Notes under the pieces: generated by a model | Told to the model about the DNA's origin: nothing | The model's input: only the letters and a program-made list of their open reading frames with translations | The model's database searches: none | Program-made: the position numbers and the translations under genes | Source of the DNA: Flavobacterium sp. Root420 | Lineage (GTDB): Bacteria > Bacteroidota > Bacteroidia > Flavobacteriales > Flavobacteriaceae | DNA: 64,000 bases | Direction of reading: 5' to 3' | NCBI RefSeq assembly: GCF_001427905.1 | Contig: NZ_LMEF01000012.1 | Coordinates: 63,886-127,885 of the forward strand | Part shown: positions 9,576 to 19,403 of the stretch, piece by piece | Layout: every line of letters starts with the position of its first letter | How positions within the stretch are numbered: position 1 is the first letter of the stretch

Positions 9576-9618
9576 TAAGTGTTTTTTATACACTTATAAA
9601 ATATTTATATTATATTTG
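9576..9618 (+). promoter_or_regulatory. Predicted araB promoter with overlapping palindrome
   Basis: A Bacteroidota -7 element TATATTTG lies at 9611-9618, 24 bp before the araB ATG (9643). No TTG-type -33 box is at the expected place. Instead a palindrome TAAGTGT-7bp-ACACTTA (9576-9582/9590-9596) covers that position, as expected for an operator of an arabinose-responsive regulator. The regulator itself is not in the window and the site assignment is an inference. Confidence 0.4.
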
Positions 9619-9642
9619 TCGTCATTAATAAATGTATTTCGA

Positions 9643-11334
9643 ATGAAAAATTACGTTATAGGATTGGACTACGGAACAGATTCTGTTCGAGCGGTGCTTA
9701 TAGATACTGAAAATGGGCAGGAGTTAGCATCAAATGTTTCTCATTACAAAAGATGGAAAAACAAACAATATTGTGACGCGTCGATTAATCAGTTTCGTCA
9801 GCATCCTTTAGACCATATAGAAGGTTTAGAAATTACGATTCAAACCGTTATAAAAGAAAGCAAAGTAGATCCTTCGCAAGTGCGTGGTATCTGTATTGAT
9901 ACAACCGGATCTTCTCCGGTACCGGTTACGAAAGAAGGAATTCCGCTGGCTTTGACAAAAGGTTTTGAGGAGAATCCAAATGCCATGATGGTGTTGTGGA
10001 AAGATCATACCTCGATCAACGAAGCAAATGAAATCAACGAACTGGCAGTAAGCTGGGGCGGGGAAAATGTAACTAAATATGTGGGTGGAATTTACTCATC
10101 GGAATGGTTTTGGGCAAAAATATTGCACATCGCAAGAGAAGATGAGGCGGTTCGAAATGCAGCGTACACCTGGATGGAGCACTGTGATTTAATGACGTAT
10201 TTGTTAATTGACAATAAAGACTTAAAGACATTCAAAAGAAGCCGTTGCGCAGCGGGTCACAAAGCTATGTGGCACGAGGACTGGAACGGACTTCCACCAG
10301 TAGAATTCTTAGAAAAATTACATCCATATTTGGCAACACTTCGCGGAAATTTATATGATGAAACCTATACTTCAGATTTAGTTGCCGGAAATTTAAGCAA
10401 AGAATGGGCAGATCGTTTAGGGCTTTCAACAGACACCGTTATTGCCGTTGGAACTTTCGATGCACACTCTGGAGCGGTTGGAGCTAAAATTGGCGAAAAC
10501 ACTTTAGTTCGCGTTATGGGAACTTCAACTTGTGATATTTTGGTTGGCTCTTATGATGAAGTAGGAACAAAAACCGTTCGTGGTATCTGCGGACAGGTTG
10601 ATGGATCTGTAATTCCAGGATTCATTGGTTTAGAAGCAGGACAATCTGCTTTTGGAGATTTATTGGCCTGGTACAAAGAATTATTGCTTTGGCCGACAGA
10701 ACATTTATTGACTTCTTCAACAGTTTTAAATGAGGCACAAAAAGAACAATTAAGAGAAGAATTCAGCGATAAATTAATTGTAGAATTAACCAAAGAAGCG
10801 GAGAAAATTCCGGTTTCAGAAAGTCTTCCAATTGCTTTGGACTGGATCAACGGAAGAAGAACTCCGGATGCCAATCAAGAAGTAAAAAGCGCGATTTCGA
10901 ATTTATCTTTAGGAACAAAAGCACCACATATTTTCAAAGCTTTGGTAAATGCCATTTGTTTTGGAGCGAAGAAAATCGTGGATCGTTTTGAAGAAGAAGG
11001 AGTGAAAATTGACAGCGTAATCGGAATTGGTGGAGTTGCCAGAAAATCACCTTTCATCATGCAGACTTTGGCTAACGTTTTAAACAAGCCAATCAAAATT
11101 GCAGCTTCAGATCAGACTCCTGCTTTAGGAGCAGCGATTTATGCAGCAGTTGCAGCCGGAATTTATCCAAACGTAATCGAAGCAAGCCAAAAAATAGGAA
11201 GTGATTTCGATGGAGAATATTTCCCTCAATTAGACAAAGTAGCAGCGTATAACAAATTGTTAATCGCTTACGATCAATTAAGTGCTTTTGAAGATCCAAC
11301 TATTAAAACAGCAAAACATGAGTTCTCTTTATAA
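9643..11334 (+). CDS. araB: L-ribulokinase
   Basis: 563-residue FGGY-family kinase that phosphorylates L-ribulose to L-ribulose-5-phosphate in the cytoplasm. The ATG at 9643 is chosen because it gives MKNYVIGLDYGTDSVRA, the family's N-terminal phosphate-binding motif, and a length close to E. coli AraB (566). Other family marks are GTFDAHSGAVGAKIG, MGTSTCDIL, the second ATP motif GIGGVARKSPFIMQ and PALGAAIYAA. The stop codon overlaps the araD start by 17 bp, so translation is coupled. It is the first gene of the araB-araD-araA block, behind its own promoter. Confidence 0.97.
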   Translation: MKNYVIGLDYGTDSVRAVLIDTENGQELASNVSHYKRWKNKQYCDASINQFRQHPLDHIEGLEITIQTVIKESKVDPSQVRGICIDTTGSSPVPVTKEGIPLALTKGFEENPNAMMVLWKDHTSINEANEINELAVSWGGENVTKYVGGIYSSEWFWAKILHIAREDEAVRNAAYTWMEHCDLMTYLLIDNKDLKTFKRSRCAAGHKAMWHEDWNGLPPVEFLEKLHPYLATLRGNLYDETYTSDLVAGNLSKEWADRLGLSTDTVIAVGTFDAHSGAVGAKIGENTLVRVMGTSTCDILVGSYDEVGTKTVRGICGQVDGSVIPGFIGLEAGQSAFGDLLAWYKELLLWPTEHLLTSSTVLNEAQKEQLREEFSDKLIVELTKEAEKIPVSESLPIALDWINGRRTPDANQEVKSAISNLSLGTKAPHIFKALVNAICFGAKKIVDRFEEEGVKIDSVIGIGGVARKSPFIMQTLANVLNKPIKIAASDQTPALGAAIYAAVAAGIYPNVIEASQKIGSDFDGEYFPQLDKVAAYNKLLIAYDQLSAFEDPTIKTAKHEFSL

Positions 11335-12019
11335 AGATTTAAAGCAAGAATGCTACGAAGCCAACATGCAGTTAAACGCATTGAACTTGGTGGTATATAC
11401 TTTTGGGAATGTTAGTGCGGTGGACAGAAAAAATGGTGTTTTTGCCATTAAACCAAGCGGCGTTCCTTATGAAGATTTAAAACCGGAAGATATTGTTATC
11501 GTGGATTTTGATAACAATGTTATTGAAGGAACAATGCGTCCGTCATCTGACACCAAAACACACGCCTACTTATATAAAAACTGGCCAAATATTGGAGGCG
11601 TTGCACATACGCACGCAACTTATTCTGTAGCCTGGGCACAGTCACAACAAGATATTCCGATTTTCGGAACAACCCATGCAGACCATTTAACAGCAGATAT
11701 TCCTTGTGCTCCGCCAATGGCAGATTCGCTTATAGAAGGAAATTACGAACACAATACCGGAATTCAGATTTTGGATTGCTTCAAAGAAAAAAATCTTTCA
11801 TACGAAGAAGTAGAAATGATTTTGATTGGAAATCACGGTCCATTTGCCTGGGGAAAAAACGCTGCGAAGGCGGTTTACAACAGCAAAGTTTTAGAAGTCG
11901 TAGCCGAAATGGCCTATCTGACTTTACAAATAAACCCAAATGCGCCAAGATTAAAAGATTCCCTAATAAAAAAACATTACAATCGTAAACACGGAAAAGA
12001 TTCGTATTACGGACAGTAG
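11318..12019 (+). CDS. araD: L-ribulose-5-phosphate 4-epimerase
   Basis: 233-residue class II aldolase-fold enzyme converting L-ribulose-5-phosphate to D-xylulose-5-phosphate. ATG 11318 gives MSSLYKDLKQECYEAN; E. coli AraD has 231 residues. Zinc ligands are visible as AHTHATYS (His97, His99) and GNHGPFAWG (His173); THADHL carries the catalytic Asp region. SGNVS is replaced here by FGNVSA, which still keeps the phosphate-binding GNVS. The 17-bp overlap with araB implies one operon. araA follows after 92 bp. Confidence 0.97.
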   Translation: MSSLYKDLKQECYEANMQLNALNLVVYTFGNVSAVDRKNGVFAIKPSGVPYEDLKPEDIVIVDFDNNVIEGTMRPSSDTKTHAYLYKNWPNIGGVAHTHATYSVAWAQSQQDIPIFGTTHADHLTADIPCAPPMADSLIEGNYEHNTGIQILDCFKEKNLSYEEVEMILIGNHGPFAWGKNAAKAVYNSKVLEVVAEMAYLTLQINPNAPRLKDSLIKKHYNRKHGKDSYYGQ

Positions 12020-12111
12020 TTTAGATAAAAGATAAAAGAATAAAGAACAAAGATTTTCAGCATTTCAAAACTTGAAACAAAGAAAACTTGAAACATAATA
12101 AACAAAAGAAT

Positions 12112-13620
12112 ATGATTGATATCTCTCAGAAAGAAGTATGGTTTGTAGTAGGAAGCCAGGAATTATACGGTGAAGAAACTTTAAGAAAAGTAGCAGAACA
12201 TTCTCAAATAATAGCGAAAGGATTAGATGGAGCGTCTAATATTCCGGTAAAAGTGGTTTATAAAGATGTAGTAAAATCACCTGCACAAATATTAGATGTA
12301 TGCTTAGCGGCAAATTCGGCTAAAAACTGTATCGGAATTATTGCCTGGATGCATACTTTTTCACCAGCAAAAATGTGGATTGGCGGATTGAGTATTTTGA
12401 AAAAACCATTGTGCCATTTACACACACAATACAACGCTGAAATTCCGTGGGGAACTATCGATATGGATTTCATGAACCTGAATCAATCGGCACACGGAGA
12501 TCGTGAGTTTGGTTTTATTATGTCAAGAATGCGCAAAAAACGCAAAGTTGTTGTTGGACATTGGGAAGACGAAAGAGTTCAGAAAAAATTAGGTATCTGG
12601 ACAAGAGTAGCTTTAGGTTGGGATGAACTTCAAAATTTAAAAGTAGCCCGTATTGGAGACAATATGCGTGAAGTTGCCGTTACAGAAGGAGATAAAGTAG
12701 AAGCTCAAATTCGTTTCGGAATGTCAGTTAACGGTTTTGATTCTTCAGATGTTACTAAATATATTGAGAAAGTTACAGACAAAGAATTAAATGATTTATT
12801 AGCAGTTTATGAAGCGTCTTATAATTTGACCGATTCTTTAAAAGAAGGCGGAGCGCAAAGAAGTTCATTAGCGGAAGCGGCAAAAATCGAATTAGGTTTA
12901 AGAGCTTTCCTTGAAGAAGGAGGTTTTGGAGCTTTTACAGATACGTTTGAAAATTTAGGTGTTTGGAAACAATTGCCTGGAATCGCAACACAAAGATTAA
13001 TGGCCGATGGTTATGGTTTTGGTGGAGAAGGAGATTGGAAAACAGCTGCAATGGTTCGTGCTTTAAAAGTAATGAACGTTGGTCTTGAAGGAGGAACGTC
13101 TTTCATGGAAGATTATACATACCACTTTACGCCTCAAAAATCATATGTTTTAGGATCGCATATGCTGGAAATTTGTCCTTCTATTGCTGATGGAAAACCT
13201 TCTTGCGAAGTACACCCTTTAGGAATTGGCGGAAAAGAAGATCCGGCTCGTTTGGTGTTTAATTCACCAGCAGGAGAGGCAATCAATGTTTCTTTGGTAG
13301 ATATGGGAACTCGTTTCCGTTTGATTGTAAACGAAGTTACAGCAATTAAACCAATGGCTGAATTGCCAAAATTACCGGTTGCGAGAGTTTTATGGGATTG
13401 TAAACCAAACCTTGAAATTGCTGCAACGGCCTGGATTTTAGCTGGTGGAGCACATCATACGGTTTACAGCCAGTCGCTAACAACAGAATATATGGAAGAT
13501 TTTGCTGATATCGCCGGAATTGAATTATTGGTGATTGATGAAAAAACTACCGTAAGAGACTTTAAAGATAAGATCAATGCAAATGAAGCTTATTATCATT
13601 TGTTTCAACATGGATTATAA
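12112..13620 (+). CDS. araA: L-arabinose isomerase
   Basis: 502-residue isomerase converting L-arabinose to L-ribulose with Mn2+. ATG 12112 is chosen ([20 protein letters not shown]); an upstream in-frame TTG lies in a GAAACTTGAAAC-type repeat. The metal and catalytic residues match the E. coli enzyme almost position for position: GGEGDW (Glu306), FMEDYTYH (Glu333), [10 protein letters not shown] (His350) and GAHHTVYS (His449). The isomerase-binding motif [15 protein letters not shown] is complete. It is the third gene of the arabinose block; the order B-D-A differs from the enterobacterial B-A-D. Confidence 0.98.
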   Translation: MIDISQKEVWFVVGSQELYGEETLRKVAEHSQIIAKGLDGASNIPVKVVYKDVVKSPAQILDVCLAANSAKNCIGIIAWMHTFSPAKMWIGGLSILKKPLCHLHTQYNAEIPWGTIDMDFMNLNQSAHGDREFGFIMSRMRKKRKVVVGHWEDERVQKKLGIWTRVALGWDELQNLKVARIGDNMREVAVTEGDKVEAQIRFGMSVNGFDSSDVTKYIEKVTDKELNDLLAVYEASYNLTDSLKEGGAQRSSLAEAAKIELGLRAFLEEGGFGAFTDTFENLGVWKQLPGIATQRLMADGYGFGGEGDWKTAAMVRALKVMNVGLEGGTSFMEDYTYHFTPQKSYVLGSHMLEICPSIADGKPSCEVHPLGIGGKEDPARLVFNSPAGEAINVSLVDMGTRFRLIVNEVTAIKPMAELPKLPVARVLWDCKPNLEIAATAWILAGGAHHTVYSQSLTTEYMEDFADIAGIELLVIDEKTTVRDFKDKINANEAYYHLFQHGL

Positions 13621-13729
13621 TTTCTAGTTACAAAGGTTCAAAGCGACAAAGGTTCAGAGGTTTTAAATTTGTTGTTTAAATTTTTCACATCTTACATTTC
13701 ACTTTTTACAATACTTAAAAACTATATTT

Positions 13730-14914
13730 ATGAATGTATTAAAACGTTGTATTTTTGGGATAAGCCTTATGAGTTTGGCCGCAATTTCAGTTCAATGCAA
13801 AAGCGATAAAAAAATGGATGCTACAACAGTTTCGTCAGACGAAAAAGCTACAGTTACAATTGAGAAATCTTCTTATGGAACAACTGCAAAAGGAGAAAAA
13901 GTCGATAGTTATAAATTGAAAAACCAAAATGGGATGGAAGTTGATATCATCACTTTTGGCGGAAGGATTACAGATTTGAAAGTACCTAATAAAGAAGGTG
14001 TTTCTGAAAATGTGGTTATCGGATTTAATAATTTGGCTCAATACGAAAAAGCGAATCCATTTTTTGGAGCTTTGATCGGAAGATATGGAAACCGAATTGC
14101 TAAAGGAAAATTTACTTTAGATGAAAAAGATTATCAATTGGCTATAAACAATACTCCAAATGCTTTGCACGGTGGACCGCAAGGATATTTTAATGTTGTT
14201 TGGAAAGCTGATGAGGCAAAATCTGGAGATACTGCTTCTTTAAAATTATCTTATTTAAGTAAAGATATGGAAGAAGGGTATCCTGGAAACCTAAAGGTTT
14301 TTGTGACTTATATCTTGACAAATGATAATCAGTTAGAAGTATTGTACGAAGCGACTACAGATAAGAAAACAGTTGTGAATTTAACGCAGCATTCTTATTT
14401 CAATTTATCTGGAGATTTTACTAAAACAATCTTAGATCACGAATTGACTTTAAATGCAGATAAAATTGTTCCGGTTGATGCAACTTTAATTCCAACAGGA
14501 AAATTAGAAGATGTTGCCAATACTCCTTTCGATTTCAGAAAACCAAAACTAATTGGAAAAGACATCGCAGTGAAAAACGAACAATTAGAAAGAGGAAAAG
14601 GTTACGATCACTGTTGGGTACTGAATAATCCTGAAAAAGGAAAAACAGTTATCGCAAAAGTATACCACGCAGCCAGCGGAAGAGTTATGGAAATGACAAC
14701 AGACGAACCTGGAATTCAGTTTTATTCTGGAAATTTCCTTGACGGAACTTTACCAATGCCAAACGGCGGTACATTCGCACACAGAACAGGTTTATGTTTA
14801 GAGACAGAACATTATCCTGATTCTCCAAATCAGAAAAACTTCCCGACAACGGTTTTAAACCCGGGAGAAAATTATAAAACTAAAACTACTTTTAAATTCT
14901 CTGTAAAAAAATAG
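13730..14914 (+). CDS. galM: Aldose 1-epimerase (mutarotase), lipoprotein form
   Basis: 394-residue GalM-type epimerase. The N-terminus (MNVLKRCIFGISLMSLAAISVQC) is a lipoprotein signal with Cys23, so the enzyme probably works outside the cytoplasm. There it could equilibrate anomers of sugars released by the glycosidases. Substrate-binding and catalytic landmarks are present: GRYGNRIAKGKF, NALHGGP, LTQHSYFNLSG (general acid His), KGYDHCWVL and LETEHYPDSPN (catalytic Glu). It closes the arabinose region and is followed by a strong terminator. Aldose specificity cannot be read from sequence. Confidence 0.93.
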   Translation: MNVLKRCIFGISLMSLAAISVQCKSDKKMDATTVSSDEKATVTIEKSSYGTTAKGEKVDSYKLKNQNGMEVDIITFGGRITDLKVPNKEGVSENVVIGFNNLAQYEKANPFFGALIGRYGNRIAKGKFTLDEKDYQLAINNTPNALHGGPQGYFNVVWKADEAKSGDTASLKLSYLSKDMEEGYPGNLKVFVTYILTNDNQLEVLYEATTDKKTVVNLTQHSYFNLSGDFTKTILDHELTLNADKIVPVDATLIPTGKLEDVANTPFDFRKPKLIGKDIAVKNEQLERGKGYDHCWVLNNPEKGKTVIAKVYHAASGRVMEMTTDEPGIQFYSGNFLDGTLPMPNGGTFAHRTGLCLETEHYPDSPNQKNFPTTVLNPGENYKTKTTFKFSVKK

Positions 14915-14951
14915 TTTTGGAATTATGTTAATTAGTTAGTAATTCTCTAAG

Positions 14952-14984
14952 AAACCTCGAAAGTAATCCTTTCGAGGTTTTTTT
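14952..14984 (+). terminator. Intrinsic terminator after galM
   Basis: Stem AAACCTCGAAAG / CTTTCGAGGTTT with a 5-nt loop (TAATC), followed by TTTTATTTT. Confidence 0.88.
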
Positions 14985-15130
14985 ATTTTAACCAAGATTT
15001 ATACAGTTTCATTCTTATATTTGATCTTGATTCTCGAAAAGTTGGTTTTCAGATATGACAGTAGTTTTTAAATAACCAATTAATTATTTGGGTCCTAATC
15101 TGTTATAAAACAGAAAATAAATAAACAAGA

Positions 15131-18100
15131 ATGACAACATTTCAAAATAGTTTTAAAAAGGCAGTTTTACTTCTTATTTTTCTGTCTTATCAATATATCA
15201 ATTCCCAGATAACTTTAACGAATAATATTGGAACAACACTTGTTAAGACGGATATGTATTCTTGTCAGGATGATGAAAGCTGGTCAAGAGTATTCAAATT
15301 ATCAGATTTTGGTATAAAACCAAATGAACAGTTTATTATTAAATCAGGTCAGATTGGAATTGCTAAATCAGATATTGGTGCAAATTTGTCTTTTGCGGTT
15401 TATATTGCCGACGATAGATTTCCTGATCTCTTTAGGACCTATTTTTCAAAACCATTACTAGGATCTCGAGGCCTTAAGCCAACGAAAGTTATTGATGGTA
15501 ATCCGGAAATTGTGCAAATAGATTTTGATGAACCAATTATTGTTCCGGCTGGAACTCAAAGAATTTTGGTAACTGTAGGCAAGGGAAAAGACTATACTAA
15601 TTATACAACAGCAGAAGTTCTTGTAGCCGGAACAGCAGAAGATACAGGAGATTCCTGGTATTTAGGTTGTGATAAAACACTTCCTTTTTCTCGCACTACA
15701 GATTTAACTATTCCTGTTCCAAATGCAAATTTTTATATAAATGTTACTGGTGAAGTATTTAATACAAAAAGTTTAGGACCAATTACGAGATTATCCCATA
15801 ACCTCAATGATGAATTAATAGATACTGGTATACATTCTTGCACATCGACATATATTTATTGGGCAAGAGCTTTTAACTTGAAAGACTTTGGTATATCAAA
15901 TAATGAGGAATTTGTAATTAATTCAGGACAAGTTGGAATTAATAAAACGGGTTGGTTGTCCAAAGTTAGTTTTAATATCTATGAGATAGATGATAATTTC
16001 CCTTGTTCTTTTTCTGAAAAAAAACTGATAGGAAGTAGTCAATATCAGGAACTTAGGCCCAGTATTGATGAGAATTCTCAAATTGTACAAGTAGATTTTG
16101 ATAAACCAATCAAAATTCCGGCTGGTGTAAAAAAAATTCTGGTAGAAGTTCATAAAGGAATTGTTTACGGAGACGCAGTTGCTTTTATCGCCGGTACAAC
16201 ACAAAATGATGATGTATCATGGCAACGAGGCTGTACTGCTCTACCAGGATATCCTGATCTTGGAAGTGGCTATGTTTCGACTGCTGATTTTGGAAAGCCA
16301 CAAGCTAATTTTTATATCAACGTAACAGGAAATGTAAATCAGGTTAGAAATACTATTTTTGAAATGAACGTTTCGAACATTTGTTCTGAATTTTTAAAAG
16401 AATTTAGTGTTAGTGATCAGTCAAAAGTAGCTTCGATTGAATGGAATTTTGGAGATCCGGATTCAGGAGCGAAGAATATTTCTACAGATTTGTCTCCTTT
16501 TCATGATTTTTCGGTAGATGAGAAATACACGGTGACTGCCTCGGTTACTGGAAAAGATGGAACACATGAGGTTTTAACAGAAACAATTGAATCCAAAGAG
16601 CCACCAAAAGCATATGGAATTAATAATATCTATGCTTGTGAAAATAATTTTAATACAGGATTTTCAGCCTCTTTTGATACTTCAACAGTTACAAAGCAAG
16701 TTTTAGGAGGGCAGACTGAAAAAACAGTTACTTTCACAGACAGTAAAGGAAACAAATATGGCACATTGCCAAATCCGTTCACGAATACGGTTAAAGACAG
16801 AGAAATAATAACGGTAAGAGTTTCTCATGATGATAATCCTTGCTGTTATTCTGAAACTACTTTCGATTTAATTGTAAACACATTACCACAGTTATCTGTT
16901 GATGACTTAAATGTATGTGACAATGATACAGATGGTTTTACTGTATTTAATTTACAACAAGTAAAAGCTTCAATTATAGGAACTGCAACTAATAAAAAGG
17001 TCGAATTTTATCACGCAAATGGTGAGCAAATACAATCTTCACTAAATGCCATTACCAATTTAATTACCAACGAAGAAAAAATTACTGTAAAACTAACAAA
17101 TACAGATACAAATTGCTCTGGCGAAACCACTTTTAAATTAATCGTAAATCCTTTACCAACAGCAAACTCTTTACCAGAACTTTTGGGTTGTGATGATAAT
17201 AATGACGGAATTTCAGAATATTTTGATACTTCAAATATTGAAGCTGTTGTTTTAGGAAATCAAATAGGAACGAAAGTTTCTTATTTTAATGCCATTGGAG
17301 CTCCATTACCAAGTCCCTTGCCTAATCCATACACAAACACGACTGCCAATCAAGAAACAATTATTGTAAGGGTAATTAATAGTTTGACTAATTGTTATGC
17401 AGAAACTTCATTAGTTTTAAAAACACGTTCACAACCTAAAATTAATAAACCGGTCAATAAGTATGCTTGCGACGAAGGTAGTGGTTTTGCTACTTTCGAT
17501 ATGTTCAATTTAGAAACCGAAATTATTGGCAATCAATCAGGTCTGAAAATAACGTATTTTGACAGTAATGGAAATCAATTATCAAATCCTTTACCAGCTT
17601 TGTTTAAAAACACGCAATCAAAATCCCAAACGATAAAAGTAAAGGTGGAAAGTGAAATAAATAGTCTGTGCAATTCTGAAACAAGTTTTGACCTAATAGT
17701 CAATGAACGGCCAAGCGTAAAGATAAATAAAACTTATTTCTTATGTAATTTGGAGTCTTCATTACAGATAGGCGTTGATAATAATTTAGATAGCTATAGT
17801 TGGAAATTTCAGGAAAGTGAAATTTCAAATACTAATGAAGCTACTTTAATAAACGCCGGAAAGTATACACTTGTAGTTGGAAAAATTCAAAACAACATTT
17901 ATTGCGAAAATAATTTTGAATTCGAATTAATACGATCTGTACTTCCAACAATCAAAGAAGTAAAATATAAGGAATTGTCAGAAAATAATTTTATTGAAAT
18001 TATAGCAGAAGGCAATGGTGATTTTGAATATTCAATTGATGGAATAAATTATCAGGATGGTAATTATTTTTATGATGTTCAAGGAGGAAACTATATTACA

Positions 18101-18409
18101 TATGTTCGAGATAAAGAAGGCTGCGGTAATGATTCGAAAGCAGTTACTGTGATTGATTACCCTAAATTTTTTACCCCAAATAATGATGGTTATAATGACT
18201 TTTGGCAAATAAGTGTTATAAAAAATTTTCCAAATGCTAAAGTGTCGATATTTGACAGGTATGGTAGATTATTGAGTGAACTATCTTCAAATAATTCTGG
18301 ATGGGATGGTTTTTATAACGGAAAGATAATGCCATCTGACGATTATTGGTTTAAAGCTAATTTTAGTAATAATGTTGTATTTTCTGGGCATTTTGCATTA
18401 AAAAGATAA
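15131..18409 (+). CDS. Large exported protein with type B T9SS sorting domain
   Basis: 1092-residue secreted protein of unknown role. The signal peptide ends near INSQ (residue 26). Two homologous units follow (about 27-205 and 215-405), each beginning with a Cys-containing DMYSCQDDESWSRVF / GIHSCTSTYIYWARAF segment and containing SGQ(I/V)GI. A PKD-like domain (EWNFGDPDSG, about 435-490) comes next. After it are four Ig-like repeats starting with YACENN, NVCDNDTDG, GCDDNNDG or ACDEGSG. The last 85 residues (FFTPNNDGYNDFW...VSIFDRYGRLL...GWDG) are the gliding-motility-associated C-terminal domain that directs export by the type IX system. Likely surface-attached or secreted, possibly adhesin-like. 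Confidence 0.88.
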   Translation: MTTFQNSFKKAVLLLIFLSYQYINSQITLTNNIGTTLVKTDMYSCQDDESWSRVFKLSDFGIKPNEQFIIKSGQIGIAKSDIGANLSFAVYIADDRFPDLFRTYFSKPLLGSRGLKPTKVIDGNPEIVQIDFDEPIIVPAGTQRILVTVGKGKDYTNYTTAEVLVAGTAEDTGDSWYLGCDKTLPFSRTTDLTIPVPNANFYINVTGEVFNTKSLGPITRLSHNLNDELIDTGIHSCTSTYIYWARAFNLKDFGISNNEEFVINSGQVGINKTGWLSKVSFNIYEIDDNFPCSFSEKKLIGSSQYQELRPSIDENSQIVQVDFDKPIKIPAGVKKILVEVHKGIVYGDAVAFIAGTTQNDDVSWQRGCTALPGYPDLGSGYVSTADFGKPQANFYINVTGNVNQVRNTIFEMNVSNICSEFLKEFSVSDQSKVASIEWNFGDPDSGAKNISTDLSPFHDFSVDEKYTVTASVTGKDGTHEVLTETIESKEPPKAYGINNIYACENNFNTGFSASFDTSTVTKQVLGGQTEKTVTFTDSKGNKYGTLPNPFTNTVKDREIITVRVSHDDNPCCYSETTFDLIVNTLPQLSVDDLNVCDNDTDGFTVFNLQQVKASIIGTATNKKVEFYHANGEQIQSSLNAITNLITNEEKITVKLTNTDTNCSGETTFKLIVNPLPTANSLPELLGCDDNNDGISEYFDTSNIEAVVLGNQIGTKVSYFNAIGAPLPSPLPNPYTNTTANQETIIVRVINSLTNCYAETSLVLKTRSQPKINKPVNKYACDEGSGFATFDMFNLETEIIGNQSGLKITYFDSNGNQLSNPLPALFKNTQSKSQTIKVKVESEINSLCNSETSFDLIVNERPSVKINKTYFLCNLESSLQIGVDNNLDSYSWKFQESEISNTNEATLINAGKYTLVVGKIQNNIYCENNFEFELIRSVLPTIKEVKYKELSENNFIEIIAEGNGDFEYSIDGINYQDGNYFYDVQGGNYITYVRDKEGCGNDSKAVTVIDYPKFFTPNNDGYNDFWQISVIKNFPNAKVSIFDRYGRLLSELSSNNSGWDGFYNGKIMPSDDYWFKANFSNNVVFSGHFALKR

Positions 18410-18418
18410 GATATAAAA

Positions 18419-18883
18419 ATGGCAATCAAACATCTATTCAAATCGGAATTAATTTGGGCTTCAAATAAAAATCAAGAAGGAATAATTTCAAGATATAATA
18501 AAAGCCATAAAATTGTTATCGAAGGGAAACCGATTTTAAATGTTTCGGCAGCCAAAGCTTTCAAAGGCGATCCGGAATTATACAATCCGGAAGATTTATT
18601 GCTGAGCAGTTTGATTTCTTGTCATATGATGTCCTATTTATATGTATGCGCTCAAAACGGCATAGAAGTTTTAGAATATTTAGATCATGCAGAAGCAACA
18701 CTAGAAGTTACTGCGGATGGAAGCGGACGTTTTGTTGAGGTACTATTAAAGCCTAAAGTGAAAATTTCAAATTCGGATAAAATTGAATTGGCGTTAGAAC
18801 TTCATAAGAAAGCCAATCAACTTTGTTTTATCGCTAACTCTTGCAATTTTCCTGTTTTGCATGAAGCGAGTTGTGAGGTTTAA
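18419..18883 (+). CDS. OsmC/Ohr family protein
   Basis: 154-residue OsmC-fold protein. The family reduces organic or fatty-acid hydroperoxides with two Cys residues. Here the first Cys is in LISCHMMSYLYVC (near 69) and the second in FIANSCNFPV (near 146), each in the usual helix/loop position. It begins 9 bp after the T9SS protein, so it may be on the same transcript, although the functions look unrelated. The exact peroxide substrate is not predictable. Confidence 0.85.
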   Translation: MAIKHLFKSELIWASNKNQEGIISRYNKSHKIVIEGKPILNVSAAKAFKGDPELYNPEDLLLSSLISCHMMSYLYVCAQNGIEVLEYLDHAEATLEVTADGSGRFVEVLLKPKVKISNSDKIELALELHKKANQLCFIANSCNFPVLHEASCEV

Positions 18884-18895
18884 ATTTTAATATAG

Positions 18896-18915
18896 CCCAC
18901 GGTTTCAACCGTGGG
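18896..18915. repeat. REP-like palindrome
   Basis: CCCACGGTTTCAACCGTGGG is a perfect palindrome with no T-run on either side. It resembles an extragenic palindromic unit more than a terminator. It lies between the OsmC gene and the tRNA-Leu terminator. Confidence 0.6.
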
Positions 18916-18991
18916 AACACAAAACATTGTCTCGATCCGTATCCCAAAGTTGAAACGATGGTCTGTAATCAAATCCAAATGTTATAAAACC

Positions 18992-19021
18992 AAAAAAACC
19001 TCTTCGAAAGAAGAGGTTTTT
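18992..19021 (-). terminator. Terminator of tRNA-Leu (bidirectional)
   Basis: Hairpin AAAACCTCTTC-GAAA-GAAGAGGTTTT with A/T runs on both sides, directly next to the 3' end of the minus-strand tRNA-Leu. It can also stop readthrough from the + strand OsmC gene. Confidence 0.85.
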
Positions 19022-19022
19022 G

Positions 19023-19102
19023 TACCCGGAGCCGGAGTCGAACCGGCACGGTTTCCCACAGGTGTTTGAGACCAGCGCGTCTACCAATTCCGCCATCCGG
19101 GC
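19023..19102 (-). tRNA. tRNA-Leu (anticodon CAA)
   Basis: On the minus strand the acceptor stem is GCCCGGA/TCCGGGT with discriminator A; CCA is not encoded. D arm GCGGAATTGGTAGACGC, anticodon loop CTCAAAC (CAA), class II variable arm TGGGAAACC and T arm GCCGGTTCGACTCCGGC are all present. The anticodon stem CTGGT/ACCTG has one T-T mismatch (positions 28:42). Confidence 0.95.
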
Positions 19103-19272
19103 TTAGCAGACGAAAAAACAACTAATAAATCAGTTATTTTAACGCAATAGAATAAGTAATTATGAGGTCATAACTGTGCTTATTCCTTTAACACGGTGCA
19201 AATGTAAAAAATTAAATTAAATGTTCTACTAAAAATACTTAAATTTTTCCTTTCAGTGTCCAATAAATTTTC

Positions 19273-19280
19273 TAAATTTG
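19273..19280 (+). promoter_or_regulatory. Predicted prs promoter (-7 element)
   Basis: TAAATTTG fits the Bacteroidota TAnnTTTG element. It implies a leader of about 115 nt before the prs ATG. The leader can form TTTACC-gaaaat-GGTAAA and holds a purine-rich GGAGCGCAGCGGAGC stretch. The rest of 19103-19403 shows no gene. Confidence 0.55.
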
Positions 19281-19403
19281 CACCTCGTTAAAACGACGCA
19301 CACACAACTAACTACACCCGAGGCATTTATACACGTTTTGTTTTACCGAAAATGGTAAAGCCGAATTGTACGGAGCGCAGCGGAGCAAAAACAACAAATT
19401 ATA

